DNA from: Sphingomonas endophytica
Lineage (GTDB): Bacteria; Pseudomonadota; Alphaproteobacteria; Sphingomonadales; Sphingomonadaceae
Assembly (NCBI RefSeq): GCF_014199415.1
Contig: NZ_JACIJN010000001.1
Location: forward strand, 124,001-188,000
Direction of reading: 5' to 3'
DNA length: 64,000 nt
Positions 55,217 through 64,000 of this stretch are shown piece after piece. The translations under genes and the position numbers were made by a program. Below the pieces are notes generated by a model that did no database searches, was not told the origin of the DNA, and saw nothing but the letters and a program-made list of their open reading frames with translations. Every line of letters begins with the position of its first letter. The stretch's first letter is position 1.

Positions 55217-56587
55217 ATGACGTATGACATTCATATCGTGGGCGGCGGGCTCGCCGGGTCCGAGGCCGCGTGGCAATTGGCCGAGGCCGGCTTCAAGGTC
55301 CGCCTCTCCGAAATGCGCGGCGGCGGCGACACCACCCCCGCGCACCACACCGACGATCTCGCCGAGCTGGTATGTTCGAACAGCTTCCGCAGCGACGATG
55401 CCGACAGCAACGCGGTCGGCCTGCTCCATCAGGAGTTGCGCGCACTCGGCTCGCTGATCCTGCGCGAAGGCGACCGCCACCGCGTCCCCGCCGGCTCGGC
55501 GCTCGCAGTCGATCGCGACGGCTTCTCGGCCGGCGTGACGGCGGCGGTGGCGGCGCACCCGAACATCACCGTCGTGCGCGAGCGGATCGACACGCTCCCC
55601 CACACGCCGGCGATCATCGCCACCGGCCCGCTCACCGCGCCGGGCCTGTCGGAGCGGATCGCCGCCGAAACCGGCCGCGACTCGCTCGCCTTCTTCGACG
55701 CGATCGCGCCGATCGTCCACCGCGACTCGATCGACATGGAGACCGCATGGTTCCAGTCGCGCTGGAACAAGGGAACATCGGGCCGTCTGCCCCCCGGGCA
55801 GACTGAAGACAGCCTGGGGCTGTCTTCACCCGATGTTGGCACCGATTACATCAACTGCCCACTCGACAAGGACCAGTATCACGCCTTCGTCGCCGCGCTG
55901 ATCGACGGCGAGAAGACCGAATATCGTGAATGGGAGAACGTCCCCTATTTCGAAGGCTGTATGCCGATCGAGGTGATGGCGGAGCGCGGCCCCGAAACCT
56001 TGCGCTTCGGCCCGATGAAGGGCGTCGGCCTCGACGATCCGCGCACCGGCCGCTGGCCCTATGCCTGCGTCCAGCTCCGCCAGGACAATGCGCTCGGCAC
56101 GCTGTGGAACATCGTCGGCTTTCAGACCAAGCTCAAGCACGCCGAGCAGGTCCGGCTGTTCCGCACCATTCCCGGCCTTCAGAATGCTGAGTTCGCGCGG
56201 CTCGGCGGGCTGCACCGCAACACCTTCCTGCGCTCGCCCGAACTGCTCGACGCGACGCTGCGGCTCCGCTCTCGCCCGAACATCCGCTTCGCCGGCCAGA
56301 TTACCGGCTGCGAGGGCTATATCGAGAGCGCGTCGATCGGCCTGCTCGCCGGCCGCTTCGCAATCGCCGAGCTGCGCGGCGAGACGCTTGCCCCGCCCCC
56401 GGTGGAAACCGCGCTCGGCGCGCTCCTGTCGCACATCACCGGCGGCGCGGAGGCGGACAGCTATCAGCCGATGAACGTCAACTTCGGTCTCTTCCCGCCG
56501 ATCCCCGGCCGGACGAAGAAGGCCGATCGCAAGAAGATGTACACCGACCGCGCGCGTTCGGCGCTGGCGGAATGGCTGGCGGCGTAG
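55217..56587 (+). CDS. trmFO: Methylenetetrahydrofolate--tRNA-(uracil-5-)-methyltransferase TrmFO, with in-frame insert
   Basis: 456 aa flavoprotein making m5U54 in tRNA with methylene-THF. Signatures: [20 protein letters not shown] (FAD), [20 protein letters not shown] (folate-side Cys), [15 protein letters not shown], and [17 protein letters not shown]. The ATG at 55217 gives the standard N-terminus. Between QSRWNKG and [13 protein letters not shown], normally almost adjacent, are about 20 extra residues ([19 protein letters not shown]). They are encoded by a cloverleaf palindrome (55774-55837) that keeps the reading frame. Function is probably retained, as the insert lies in a surface-like loop region. 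Confidence 0.95.
   Translation: MTYDIHIVGGGLAGSEAAWQLAEAGFKVRLSEMRGGGDTTPAHHTDDLAELVCSNSFRSDDADSNAVGLLHQELRALGSLILREGDRHRVPAGSALAVDRDGFSAGVTAAVAAHPNITVVRERIDTLPHTPAIIATGPLTAPGLSERIAAETGRDSLAFFDAIAPIVHRDSIDMETAWFQSRWNKGTSGRLPPGQTEDSLGLSSPDVGTDYINCPLDKDQYHAFVAALIDGEKTEYREWENVPYFEGCMPIEVMAERGPETLRFGPMKGVGLDDPRTGRWPYACVQLRQDNALGTLWNIVGFQTKLKHAEQVRLFRTIPGLQNAEFARLGGLHRNTFLRSPELLDATLRLRSRPNIRFAGQITGCEGYIESASIGLLAGRFAIAELRGETLAPPPVETALGALLSHITGGAEADSYQPMNVNFGLFPPIPGRTKKADRKKMYTDRARSALAEWLAA
55774..55837. repeat. In-frame palindromic element inside trmFO
   Basis: A 64-nt cloverleaf-like structure. Outer 9-bp arms AACATCGGG / CCCGATGTT (55774-55782, 55829-55837) enclose two perfect hairpins: an 8-bp stem GTCTGCCC/GGGCAGAC (55785-55803, 3-nt loop) and an 11-bp stem TGAAGACAGCC/GGCTGTCTTCA (55804-55828, 3-nt loop). 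It is open in the trmFO frame and encodes the extra loop. Confidence 0.85.
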
Positions 56588-56609
56588 GTCACCCCACCGT
56601 GAGCCACTT

Positions 56610-56712
56610 CCGTTCGTGCTGAGGAGAGGCTGAGCCTGTCGAAGCCTCGTCTCGAAGCACTGCCCTTCGAGACGCCGTTTCGACAAGCTCAACGGCTCCT
56701 CAGGGCGAACGG
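56610..56712. repeat. Intergenic inverted-repeat element C
   Basis: About 103 bp between the convergent trmFO and Lrp genes. Outer arms CCGTTCGTGCTGAGGAG and CTCCTCAGGGCGAACGG match with two mismatches. The centre holds a perfect 10-bp hairpin CGTCTCGAAG/CTTCGAGACG (56648-56657, 56665-56674). It belongs to a GTCGAAG-rich element type common in sphingomonads, and is likely also a transcription barrier. Confidence 0.75.
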
Positions 56713-56750
56713 GTGGGTGAAACCGTTAACCTGCGCGTCGGTCTGTCAAC

Positions 56751-57221
56751 CTAGACCGGAATCGCCGTCGTATATTTCGTCATCGACAGCGCGAAATGCG
56801 ATGACGCCCCCGCCACCGACGGATGCCCCAGCATCACCTGCATCAGAAAGTGATTATAGTCGCTGACATCCGCGACGACGATCCGCAGCAGATAGTCCCA
56901 CTCGCCCGACATCGAGAAGCTCTCGACGATCTCCGGCCGCCCGTCGACGAAGGCCTCGAACGCCTGCCGCGCCTCGATCGCATGGCTGCGCATCCGCACG
57001 TTGCACAGCACGTTGACCCCGCGCCCGACCGCCGCCGGATCGACCAGCCGCACCGTGCGCGTCAGCACGCCTGCCGCCTCCAGCGCCTTGACCCGTCGCC
57101 AGCACGATGCCGACGACGCGCCGACACGCTGCGCCAGATCGGCGTTGCTGAGCGTCCCGTCCTCCTGCAACGCCGAAACGATCCGGCGGTCGATGGCGTC
57201 GAGTTGATCGATCTGGTTCAT
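56751..57221 (-). CDS. Lrp/AsnC-family regulator, likely of phenylalanine/tyrosine degradation
   Basis: 156 aa. Helix-turn-helix at residues 8-58 (LSNADLAQRVGASSASCWRR) and a RAM domain (IVESFSMSGEWDYLLRIVVA). It is divergent from phhA with 95 bp between starts, so it probably controls the phhA-hpd genes in response to phenylalanine or tyrosine. The family is certain; the effector is inferred from position. Confidence 0.92.
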   Translation of the reverse strand: MNQIDQLDAIDRRIVSALQEDGTLSNADLAQRVGASSASCWRRVKALEAAGVLTRTVRLVDPAAVGRGVNVLCNVRMRSHAIEARQAFEAFVDGRPEIVESFSMSGEWDYLLRIVVADVSDYNHFLMQVMLGHPSVAGASSHFALSMTKYTTAIPV

Positions 57222-57316
57222 GGAGCGCAGTAATAACGCGTCGATCGTTTCATCGAAAGCCGCTTATGGCGCCATTCTGATAAGCATTGATCGCCGCCAT
57301 ATGCGATCGTGCCATC

Positions 57317-58168
57317 ATGGCAGACACCGCGCTGATCCGGCCCGAGGGGGCCGCCGCCGACTGGACGATCCCGCAGGGCTGGGACGCGTACACGGCCGAG
57401 GAACACGCCACCTGGGACACGCTGTTCGCGCGCCAGATCGCGATGCTGCCCGGCCGCGTCACCCCCGAGTTCATGGACGGTCTCGACGTGCTCCGCCTGT
57501 CGAAGCCCGGCATCCCCGACTTCGACGAACTCTCCGAACGGCTGATGAAGGCGACCGGCTGGCAGGTCGTCGCGGTTCCCGGTCTCGTCCCCGACGACGT
57601 CTTCTTCGACCATCTCGCCAACCGCCGCTTCGTTTCGGGCAATTTCATCCGCCGCCCGGATCAGCTCGACTATCTCCAGGAGCCCGACGTCTTCCACGAC
57701 GTTTTCGGCCACGTCCCGCTGCTCGCGAACCCGGTGTTCGCCGACTACATGCAGGCTTACGGACAGGGCGGGCAGCGCGCCGCGGCGATGGGCGCAATCG
57801 ATCGCCTCTCGCGGCTCTACTGGTACACGGTCGAGTTCGGGCTGGTGCGCGCCGGCGATGGGCTCGCGCTCTACGGCGCCGGCATCGTGTCCTCGCGATC
57901 CGAGTCGGTCTTCGCGCTCGACGACGCCTCGCCCAACCGGATCGGTTTCGACCTGAAGCGCGTCATGCGCACCCGCTACCGGATCGACGACTTCCAGCAG
58001 AGCTACTTTGTCATCGACAGCTTCGAGGAGCTGCTCGACCAGACGCTCAACACCGATTTCGCCCCGCTTTACGCCGAGCTGGAAGGCCAGCCGGATCACG
58101 ACCCGGAGACGATCCTGCCCGATGACCGCGTCTACGCGCGCGGCACCCAAGCGCACGCCCGCCGCTAA
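57317..58168 (+). CDS. phhA: Phenylalanine-4-hydroxylase
   Basis: 283 aa, bacterial single-domain aromatic amino-acid hydroxylase. It converts phenylalanine to tyrosine with tetrahydropterin, O2 and iron. The iron ligands are in EPDVFHDVFGHVPLL (two His) and YWYTVEFGL (Glu). FSGNFIRRPDQLDYLQEPD-like context (SGNFIRRPDQLDYLQEPDVF) is typical. The ATG at 57317 is used; an ATG ten codons upstream is less likely. It is 24 bp before hpd. No pterin dehydratase (phhB) is in the window. Confidence 0.96.
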   Translation: MADTALIRPEGAAADWTIPQGWDAYTAEEHATWDTLFARQIAMLPGRVTPEFMDGLDVLRLSKPGIPDFDELSERLMKATGWQVVAVPGLVPDDVFFDHLANRRFVSGNFIRRPDQLDYLQEPDVFHDVFGHVPLLANPVFADYMQAYGQGGQRAAAMGAIDRLSRLYWYTVEFGLVRAGDGLALYGAGIVSSRSESVFALDDASPNRIGFDLKRVMRTRYRIDDFQQSYFVIDSFEELLDQTLNTDFAPLYAELEGQPDHDPETILPDDRVYARGTQAHARR

Positions 58169-58192
58169 CCCCTTCACCTGAAAGGCCCGACC

Positions 58193-59251
58193 ATGACCGA
58201 TCCCGCCAATCCGCTCGGCCTCGCCGGCTTCGCGTTTTGCGAATTCACCTCGCCCGATCCCGACACGCTTGCCAGCCAGTTCGAGCAGATGGGCTTCGTC
58301 GCCGCGCACCGTCACCCGACCAAGCAGGTGACGCGCTACGTACAGGGCCGCATCAACCTGCTGCTCAACCGCGAGCCGACCGGACAGGCTGCCGACTTCC
58401 GTGCGCTCCACGGCCCCTCGGCCAGCGGCATGGCGTTCCGCGTCGCCGACCCGCAGTCCGCCTATGACCATGCGCTCGCCGAGGGCGCGACCGCGGTCGA
58501 CGCCGCGGCGGGGACGCTTGGCGAGGGCAGCTTCCCGATCGAGGGCATCGGCGGCAGCTACCTCTATCTCGTCAAGGCCGGCGCGGACCTCTACGCCGAT
58601 TGGGAGGAAGTCCCCGGCTGGCGCGAAGCCGCCGAGCAGAACAACGTCGGGCTCGATATTCTCGATCACCTCACCCACAACGTCCGCCGCGGCGAGATGC
58701 GGACATGGTCGAGCTTCTATGGCCGGCTGTTCGGGTTCGAGGAACAGAAGTTCTTCGACATCAAGGGCAAGGCCACCGGGCTGTTCAGTCAGGCGATGAT
58801 CGCCCCCGATCTCGCGATCCGCATCCCGCTCAACGAGAGCAAGGACGAGACGTCGCAGATCGAGGAATTCATCCGCGAATATAACGGCGAGGGTATCCAG
58901 CACCTCGCGCTGACCACCGACGACATCTTCGAGACGGTCGAGAAGCTCCGCGCGCGCGGCGTCCGGCTGCAAGACACGATCGAGACCTATTACGAGCTGG
59001 TCGACAAGCGCGTTCCCGGCCACGGCGAGGACCTTGAACGGCTGAAGCGCAACCGGATCCTGATCGACGGCAATGTCGGCGACGAGGGCATCCTGCTCCA
59101 GATCTTCACCGAGAATATGGTCGGCCCGATCTTCTTCGAGATCATCCAGCGCAAGGGCAATCAGGGCTTCGGCAACGGCAATTTCCAGGCATTGTTCGAG
59201 AGCATCGAGCTGGACCAGATTCGGCGCGGCGTGGTCAAGGTCGAGGCCTGA
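58193..59251 (+). CDS. hpd: 4-hydroxyphenylpyruvate dioxygenase
   Basis: 352 aa two-domain VOC dioxygenase converting 4-hydroxyphenylpyruvate to homogentisate. The iron ligands of the C-terminal domain are visible: His in LDILDHLTHNV, His in EGIQHLALTTDDIF and Glu in GPIFFEIIQRKGNQGFGNGN. The C-terminal helix NFQALFESIELDQIRRG is standard. It lies between phhA (24 bp) and the palindromic element before hmgA. The transaminase making its substrate is not here. Confidence 0.97.
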   Translation: MTDPANPLGLAGFAFCEFTSPDPDTLASQFEQMGFVAAHRHPTKQVTRYVQGRINLLLNREPTGQAADFRALHGPSASGMAFRVADPQSAYDHALAEGATAVDAAAGTLGEGSFPIEGIGGSYLYLVKAGADLYADWEEVPGWREAAEQNNVGLDILDHLTHNVRRGEMRTWSSFYGRLFGFEEQKFFDIKGKATGLFSQAMIAPDLAIRIPLNESKDETSQIEEFIREYNGEGIQHLALTTDDIFETVEKLRARGVRLQDTIETYYELVDKRVPGHGEDLERLKRNRILIDGNVGDEGILLQIFTENMVGPIFFEIIQRKGNQGFGNGNFQALFESIELDQIRRGVVKVEA

Positions 59252-59260
59252 CGCCTCCAC

Positions 59261-59353
59261 CCGTCGCCCCTGACTTGATCCGGGGCCCCGCTTCTTCTTC
59301 CACGGCCGCCGAGAAAGAAGAAGCGGGATCCTGGATCAAGTCCGGGATGACGG
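59261..59353. repeat. Intergenic inverted-repeat element D
   Basis: A 93-bp near-palindrome between hpd and hmgA. The left arm CCGTCGCCCCTGACTTGATC with CCCGCTTCTTCTTC mirrors GAAGAAGCGGGATC with CTGGATCAAGTCCGGGATGA on the right. It could reduce hpd to hmgA read-through. Confidence 0.75.
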
Positions 59354-59401
59354 TAAGAAGCAGCCGATCCGCGAGCCAGCCGGCGTTAATAGGAGACAGC
59401 C

Positions 59402-60700
59402 ATGACCGAGACGCCCCGCTACCACCCCGGCTTCGGCAACCACGTCTCAACGGAGGCCGTCCCCGGCGCGCTCCCGATCGGCCGCAACTCGCCGCAGCAC
59501 GTTCCCTTCGGCCTCTATACCGAGCAACTCTCCGGCACCGCCTTCACCGCGCCGCGCCATGAGAATCGCCGCACGTGGCTCTACCGCCTCCGCCCGACTG
59601 CGCAGCACCCCGCCTTCTCCCGCTACGATGGCGCACCGCACCTCCGCGCCGCGCCCTTCGACACGCCCCCCTCGCCCAACCGGATGCGCTGGGACCCGCT
59701 CCCGTGGCCGGACGCCACAACCGACTGGCTCGACGGACTCGTCACCTACGGCGGCACCGGCAACGTCGCCGAGCAGACCGGCGTTGCGATCCACCTCTAC
59801 GCCGCGACCGCCGACATGGGCCGCGCCTTCTTTTCCGCGGACGGCGAGCTGCTGATCGTGCCGCAGGAGGGCGCGCTGACGATTGACACCGAAATGGGTC
59901 GGCTCGATGTCGCCCCGCTCCAGATCGCGGTGATCCCGCGCGGCGTCCGCTTCCGCGTCCGGCTCGACAACAATGGGCGCGGACGCGGCTATGTTCTCGA
60001 AAACTACGGCGCGCCGTTCCGTCTCCCCGATCTCGGCCCGATCGGCGCCAACGGCCTCGCCAACCCGCGCGACTTCGAGACGCCCGCTGCATGGTTCGAG
60101 GATCGCGACGAACCCTGCACCGTCATCCAGAAATTTCAGGGCGGGTTGTGGCAGACGACGCTCGACCATTCGCCGTTCGACGTGGTGGCATGGCACGGCA
60201 ATCTCGCCCCGTATCGCTATCAGCTAGCGCGGTTTAATACGATCAACACCGTGTCGTTCGACCACCCCGATCCGTCGATCTTCACGGTGCTGACGTCCCC
60301 GAGCGACACGCCCGGCACTGCCAATTGCGACTTCGTGATCTTCCCGCCACGCTGGATGGTCGCGGAGGGCACGTTCCGCCCGCCGTGGTTCCACCGCAAC
60401 GTCATGAGCGAGTTCATGGGGCTGATCGCCGGGGCCTATGACGCCAAGGAAGGCGGTGGCTTCGTCCCCGGCGGCGCGAGCCTCCACAACCAGATGAACG
60501 GCCACGGTCCCGATCAGGCGAGCTATGAGAAAGCCGTCGCAAGCGACTTGAAACCGGTGAAAATCGACGGAACGATGGCGTTCATGTTCGAGACCCGCCA
60601 TGTCGTACGCACCACCGCCTGGGCGCAGACTTCGCCAACGATGCAGCTCGATTACGACGACGTCTGGCGCGGCTTTCCCAAGGCGACACTCCCGCGGTGA
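59402..60700 (+). CDS. hmgA: Homogentisate 1,2-dioxygenase
   Basis: 432 aa iron enzyme opening homogentisate to maleylacetoacetate. Signatures: [20 protein letters not shown] at the N-terminus, a cupin core with [20 protein letters not shown], and the metal-site region [14 protein letters not shown] (His, Glu) and [14 protein letters not shown]. The ATG at 59402 has AGGAGA upstream. It follows phhA and hpd across element D. Maleylacetoacetate isomerase and fumarylacetoacetase are not in the window. Confidence 0.97.
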   Translation: MTETPRYHPGFGNHVSTEAVPGALPIGRNSPQHVPFGLYTEQLSGTAFTAPRHENRRTWLYRLRPTAQHPAFSRYDGAPHLRAAPFDTPPSPNRMRWDPLPWPDATTDWLDGLVTYGGTGNVAEQTGVAIHLYAATADMGRAFFSADGELLIVPQEGALTIDTEMGRLDVAPLQIAVIPRGVRFRVRLDNNGRGRGYVLENYGAPFRLPDLGPIGANGLANPRDFETPAAWFEDRDEPCTVIQKFQGGLWQTTLDHSPFDVVAWHGNLAPYRYQLARFNTINTVSFDHPDPSIFTVLTSPSDTPGTANCDFVIFPPRWMVAEGTFRPPWFHRNVMSEFMGLIAGAYDAKEGGGFVPGGASLHNQMNGHGPDQASYEKAVASDLKPVKIDGTMAFMFETRHVVRTTAWAQTSPTMQLDYDDVWRGFPKATLPR

Positions 60701-60745
60701 CCCGTCGCACTGGAAAATACCGCCGACCCTGCTAGCGTATCACCG

Positions 60746-61078
60746 ATGCAGTTCCTCAAGATCCTGTTCTGGTCGCTGCTGGCGTTCGTCGCCGCGGTGT
60801 TCACGTTCGGCAACTGGACCAATGTCACCATCCAGCTGTTCGGCGGGCTGGTCGCGGAGGTGAATTTGCCGCTGCTGCTGCTGGTCACCTTCCTGCTCGG
60901 CTTCATGCCGACGCTGATCTACCAGCATTGGGTGCGTTTCCGCCTTCGCCAGCGACTGACCGCGGCGGAGCGTGCGACGGAGAGCGCGCTCGCCGCGGTG
61001 CGCGGCGTCGAGGCGCAGCCGACGCTGCCGCCGGTGGCGTCCGCGCCGCCCGTAGACCTCACCAGCGGAGCCGAGTGA
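60746..61078 (+). CDS. LapA-domain (DUF1049) inner-membrane protein
   Basis: 110 aa with two N-terminal transmembrane helices (FLKILFWSLLAFVAAVFTFG; LPLLLLVTFLLGFMPTLIYQ). A cytoplasmic basic helix (RFRLRQRLTAAERATESALA) and an Ala/Pro-rich tail follow. This is the LapA topology; in E. coli LapA/LapB control LpxC, but in a sphingomonad without normal LPS its role is open. The TGA shares a base with the pyrF ATG (TGATG). This gene before pyrF-trpF-trpB-trpA is a conserved sphingomonad order. Confidence 0.85.
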   Translation: MQFLKILFWSLLAFVAAVFTFGNWTNVTIQLFGGLVAEVNLPLLLLVTFLLGFMPTLIYQHWVRFRLRQRLTAAERATESALAAVRGVEAQPTLPPVASAPPVDLTSGAE

Positions 61079-61752
61079 TGGCCAATCGCATCTTCGTCGC
61101 CCTCGACACGCCCGATCTCGATCGTGCCCGCGCGCTGGCGCAGAAGGTCCGCCACCACGTCGGCGGCATCAAGCTGGGGCTGGAGTTCTTCTGCGCGCAC
61201 GGTCCGTCCGGTATCCGCGCGATAGAAGAGATCGGCCTGCCCGTCTTCCTCGATCTCAAGCTGCACGACATCCCCAACACCGTCGCCAAGGCGGTGCAGT
61301 CGCTCGCCGGGCTCGCCCCGGCGGTGCTGACCGTCCACGCCAGCGGCGGGCGCGCGATGCTGGAGGACGCCAAGGCCGCCGCCCACCCTTCGACCAAGGT
61401 GGTCGCGGTGACGATGCTCACCAGCCTCGACGAGGACGATCTCGCCGCGACCGGCGTCGCCGGCAGCGCGCATGACCACGTCCTGCGCCTCGCCGATCTG
61501 GCGCGCGAAGCGGGGCTCGACGGCATCGTCTGCTCCGGCGCGGAGGTGAAGGCCGCGCACGCCGCCTGGCCGAAGGGCTATTTCGTCGTCCCCGGCGTCC
61601 GCCCGGCGGACGGCGAGCTCGGCGACCAGAAGCGCGTCGTCACCCCGCGGATGGCGGCCGACCATGGTGCGTCGATGCTGGTGATCGGCCGCCCGATCAC
61701 GCGGGCCGAGAACCCGGACGCCGCCGCCCGCGCGATCGCCGCCACGCTCTAA
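61078..61752 (+). CDS. pyrF: Orotidine 5'-phosphate decarboxylase
   Basis: 224 aa TIM-barrel enzyme for the last step of UMP synthesis. Signatures: [27 protein letters not shown], the catalytic [18 protein letters not shown] (D-x-K-x2-D) and [18 protein letters not shown]. The ATG at 61078 overlaps the upstream stop by one base. It is 42 bp before trpF, so pyrimidine and tryptophan genes share one operon. Confidence 0.97.
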   Translation: MANRIFVALDTPDLDRARALAQKVRHHVGGIKLGLEFFCAHGPSGIRAIEEIGLPVFLDLKLHDIPNTVAKAVQSLAGLAPAVLTVHASGGRAMLEDAKAAAHPSTKVVAVTMLTSLDEDDLAATGVAGSAHDHVLRLADLAREAGLDGIVCSGAEVKAAHAAWPKGYFVVPGVRPADGELGDQKRVVTPRMAADHGASMLVIGRPITRAENPDAAARAIAATL

Positions 61753-61794
61753 CGCGATATTGGCAGGGTGCGGGCAAGCGCCTAAAGCCGCGGG

Positions 61795-62433
61795 ATGCCC
61801 GTCACTGCCAAGATCTGCGGCCTGTCCACGCCCGCCACGCTCGACGCCGCGCTGAAGGGCGGCGCGAGCCATGTCGGCTTCGTCGTCTTCCCGCCCTCGC
61901 CGCGCCACCTGACGCTCGACCGCCTCGCGGGCCTCGCCGCACAGGTCCCCGCGCACGTCCGCAAGGTCGGCGTGTTCGTCGACCCCGACGACGACTTGCT
62001 CGCCGCGACGGTCGCCGCCGGCAAGCTCGACGCGATCCAGCTCCACAAGACCACGCCGGCACGCGTCGCCACGCTGCGCCGCCTGTCGGCGCGCGAGACA
62101 TGGGCGGCGATCGCGGTGAAAACCCGCGCCGACCTCGCCGCCGCCTCTGCATACACCGATGCCGCCGACCGCCTGCTCTACGACGCCAAGACGCCCGATG
62201 GCGCGACGCTCCCCGGCGGGATGGGCATCCGCTTCGACTGGCAATTGCTCGACGGCTTCCGCCACCCGCTTCCCTGGGCGCTGTCGGGCGGGCTCGACCC
62301 CGCCAACGTCGCCGAGGCGATCGCACGGACCCGCGCGCCGCTGGTCGACGTTTCGTCGGGCGTCGAGTCCGCGCCCGGCGTCAAGGACGTGGACAAGATC
62401 ACCGCCTTCCTGCAACGGGTTTCCGCATCATGA
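61795..62433 (+). CDS. trpF: Phosphoribosylanthranilate isomerase
   Basis: 212 aa TIM-barrel enzyme of tryptophan synthesis. Signatures: [20 protein letters not shown] with the catalytic Cys, [20 protein letters not shown], and the phosphate-binding end [17 protein letters not shown] with [15 protein letters not shown]. The start at 61795 gives [10 protein letters not shown]. Its stop overlaps the trpB ATG (ATGA). Confidence 0.96.
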   Translation: MPVTAKICGLSTPATLDAALKGGASHVGFVVFPPSPRHLTLDRLAGLAAQVPAHVRKVGVFVDPDDDLLAATVAAGKLDAIQLHKTTPARVATLRRLSARETWAAIAVKTRADLAAASAYTDAADRLLYDAKTPDGATLPGGMGIRFDWQLLDGFRHPLPWALSGGLDPANVAEAIARTRAPLVDVSSGVESAPGVKDVDKITAFLQRVSAS

Positions 62434-63659
62434 ACGCACCCAATTCCTTCCGCGCGCAGCCGGACGAGCGCGGGCATTTCGGCCCCTATGGCGGCCGCTA
62501 TGTCTCCGAAACGCTGATGCCGCTGATCCTTGACCTCGAGCGCGAGTACCGCGCCGCCAAGCAGGATCCGGCCTTCGCCGCGCAGTTCGACGACCTGCTC
62601 GAACATTATGTCGGTCGCCCCTCGCCGCTTTATTATGCCGAGCGGCTCACCGACACGCTGCGCGACAGTGCGCCCGAGGGGATGGGCGCACAGGTCTGGT
62701 TCAAGCGCGACGAGCTGAACCACACCGGCGCGCACAAGATCAACAATTGCATCGGGCAGATCCTGCTGGCGATCCGCATGGGCAAGACGCGGATCATCGC
62801 CGAGACCGGCGCGGGTCAGCACGGCGTCGCCACCGCGACGGTCTGCGCGCGCTTCGGGCTGCCGTGCGTGATCTACATGGGCGCCAAGGACGTCGAGCGG
62901 CAGCAGCCGAACGTCTTCCGCATGAAGCTGCTCGGCGCCGAGGTGCGCGCGGTCGAAAGCGGCGCGCGCACGCTCAAGGATGCGATGAACGAGGCGCTGC
63001 GCGACTGGGTCGCGAACGTCCACGACACCTTCTACATCATCGGGACCGCCGCCGGCCCGCATCCTTATCCGGAGCTGGTGCGCGACTTTCAGAGCGTGAT
63101 CGGTCGCGAGGCGCGCGCGCAATTGCTCGACCGCACCGGCCGCCTGCCCGACCTGCTCGTCGCGGCGATCGGCGGTGGATCGAATGCGATCGGGCTGTTC
63201 CACCCGTTCCTCGACGATACCGACGTGAAGATGCTCGGCGTCGAGGCGGCGGGCGAAGGACTGGAAGCCAAGCACGCTGCCAGCCTCGCCGGTGGTTTCC
63301 CGGGCGTGCTCCACGGCAACAAGACCTATCTGTTGCAGGATGACGACGGCCAGATCGCCGAGGCGCATTCGATCTCCGCCGGGCTCGATTATCCCGGCAT
63401 CGGCCCCGAACATGCGTGGCTGAAGGACAGCGGCCGCGTCGACTATACTGCGGTCACCGACCGCGAGGCGCTCGACGCCTTCCAGCTGTTGTGCCGCACC
63501 GAAGGCATCATCCCCGCGCTCGAACCGTCGCACGCCATTGCCGCGGTTGCGCGCGTTGCCAAGGACATGCCGCAAGACGCGATCATCCTCGCCAATCTGT
63601 GCGGCCGCGGCGACAAGGACATCTTCACCGTCGCCGACGCGTTGGGAGTGCAGATTTGA
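62430..63659 (+). CDS. trpB: Tryptophan synthase beta chain
   Basis: 409 aa PLP enzyme joining indole and serine. The PLP lysine is in [14 protein letters not shown] (about residue 95). [20 protein letters not shown] and the phosphate loop [14 protein letters not shown] are intact. The ATG at 62430 overlaps trpF, and the TGA overlaps the trpA TTG (TTGA). Confidence 0.98.
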   Translation: MNAPNSFRAQPDERGHFGPYGGRYVSETLMPLILDLEREYRAAKQDPAFAAQFDDLLEHYVGRPSPLYYAERLTDTLRDSAPEGMGAQVWFKRDELNHTGAHKINNCIGQILLAIRMGKTRIIAETGAGQHGVATATVCARFGLPCVIYMGAKDVERQQPNVFRMKLLGAEVRAVESGARTLKDAMNEALRDWVANVHDTFYIIGTAAGPHPYPELVRDFQSVIGREARAQLLDRTGRLPDLLVAAIGGGSNAIGLFHPFLDDTDVKMLGVEAAGEGLEAKHAASLAGGFPGVLHGNKTYLLQDDDGQIAEAHSISAGLDYPGIGPEHAWLKDSGRVDYTAVTDREALDAFQLLCRTEGIIPALEPSHAIAAVARVAKDMPQDAIILANLCGRGDKDIFTVADALGVQI

Positions 63660-64000
63660 CCCGCCTTGCCGACGCCTTCATCGCCGACCGTCCTGCGCTG
63701 ATCTGCTTCGTCACCGCCGGCGACCCGTCGGTCGTGGCGACGCCCGCGATCCTCGACGCACTGGTCGAGGGCGGCGCGGACGTGATCGAGTTGGGAATGC
63801 CGTTCACAGACCCGATGGCGGACGGACCGGCGATCCAGGCCGCAAACATCCGCGCGCTCGACGGTGGCGTGACGACCGCCGATATCCTGCGGATTGCGAA
63901 GGAGTTTCGCGCCCGCCATCCGCTCACCCCGCTGGTGCTGATGGGCTATGCCAATCCGATGCTGCGCCGCGGGCCGGAGTGGTTTGCCACCGCGCTGCAC
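63656..64000 (+). CDS. trpA: Tryptophan synthase alpha chain (partial, cut by window end)
   Basis: 115 codons are present, with no stop before the edge. The TTG start at 63656 overlaps the trpB stop in a TTGA arrangement. The product [20 protein letters not shown] continues with [33 protein letters not shown] (catalytic Glu and Asp positions) and [12 protein letters not shown], standard TrpA. It makes indole from indole-glycerol phosphate and channels it to TrpB. Confidence 0.96.
   Translation, partial: MTRLADAFIADRPALICFVTAGDPSVVATPAILDALVEGGADVIELGMPFTDPMADGPAIQAANIRALDGGVTTADILRIAKEFRARHPLTPLVLMGYANPMLRRGPEWFATALH

Overview
The window is a gene-dense, high-GC stretch of alphaproteobacterial chromosome. 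Gene content and order point to a sphingomonad (Sphingomonas or a close relative): protein sequences typical of the group, TonB-dependent receptors of the Caulobacter/Xanthomonas type, a bamA-skp-fabZ block without lpxD, TTG/GTG starts with 4-nt overlaps, and short palindromic elements between genes. I see no insertion sequence, prophage, CRISPR array or rRNA.

Layout. 1-3775: putA (C-terminus off the left edge) and its divergent Lrp-type regulator. 3786-7342: a possibly frameshifted small membrane ORF, an exported SGNH-like esterase and a TonB receptor. 7476-14863: tRNA-Ser, two cell-wall enzymes, then a tightly coupled run tmk-holB-metG-tatD-MBL hydrolase-small membrane protein. 14910-26317: a carbohydrate locus with three exported Gfo/Idh/MocA oxidoreductases, an ApbE-like protein, a tandem DUF1080 protein, a FadR-type GntR regulator, a large TonB receptor and an MFS transporter. 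26368-30647: glycerol genes glpK-glpF, divergent glpD, and a PilZ protein. 30698-42196: the conserved envelope/translation block rpmE, fabZ-skp-bamA-rseP-dxr-cdsA-uppS-frr-pyrH, tsf-rpsB, all on the minus strand. 42489-45534: a small membrane protein, pssA-psd (phosphatidylethanolamine synthesis) and icd. 45716-49689: DUF5818, tRNA-Ile2, a degenerate histidine kinase, an Lrp regulator and a TPR protein. 49838-56587: yaaA, an SDR, gyrA, DUF952, DUF488 and trmFO. 56751-60700: an Lrp regulator divergent from the phenylalanine/tyrosine degradation genes phhA, hpd and hmgA. 60746-64000: lapA-like, pyrF, trpF, trpB and trpA (cut by the right edge).

The most interesting region is 14910-26317. It has outer-membrane uptake (TonB receptor), inner-membrane uptake (MFS) and a regulator with candidate operators. 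It has no recognisable glycoside hydrolase. Instead it has three probable Tat-exported sugar oxidoreductases and a two-domain protein of the DUF1080 (3-keto-disaccharide hydrolase) family. I infer a periplasmic oxidise-then-cleave (3-keto) route for a glycoside. The ApbE-like flavin transferase inside this operon is unexplained.

The second notable point is an in-frame cloverleaf-shaped palindromic insertion of about 64 nt inside trmFO. Four different intergenic inverted-repeat elements lie within 8 kb of the same end of the window.
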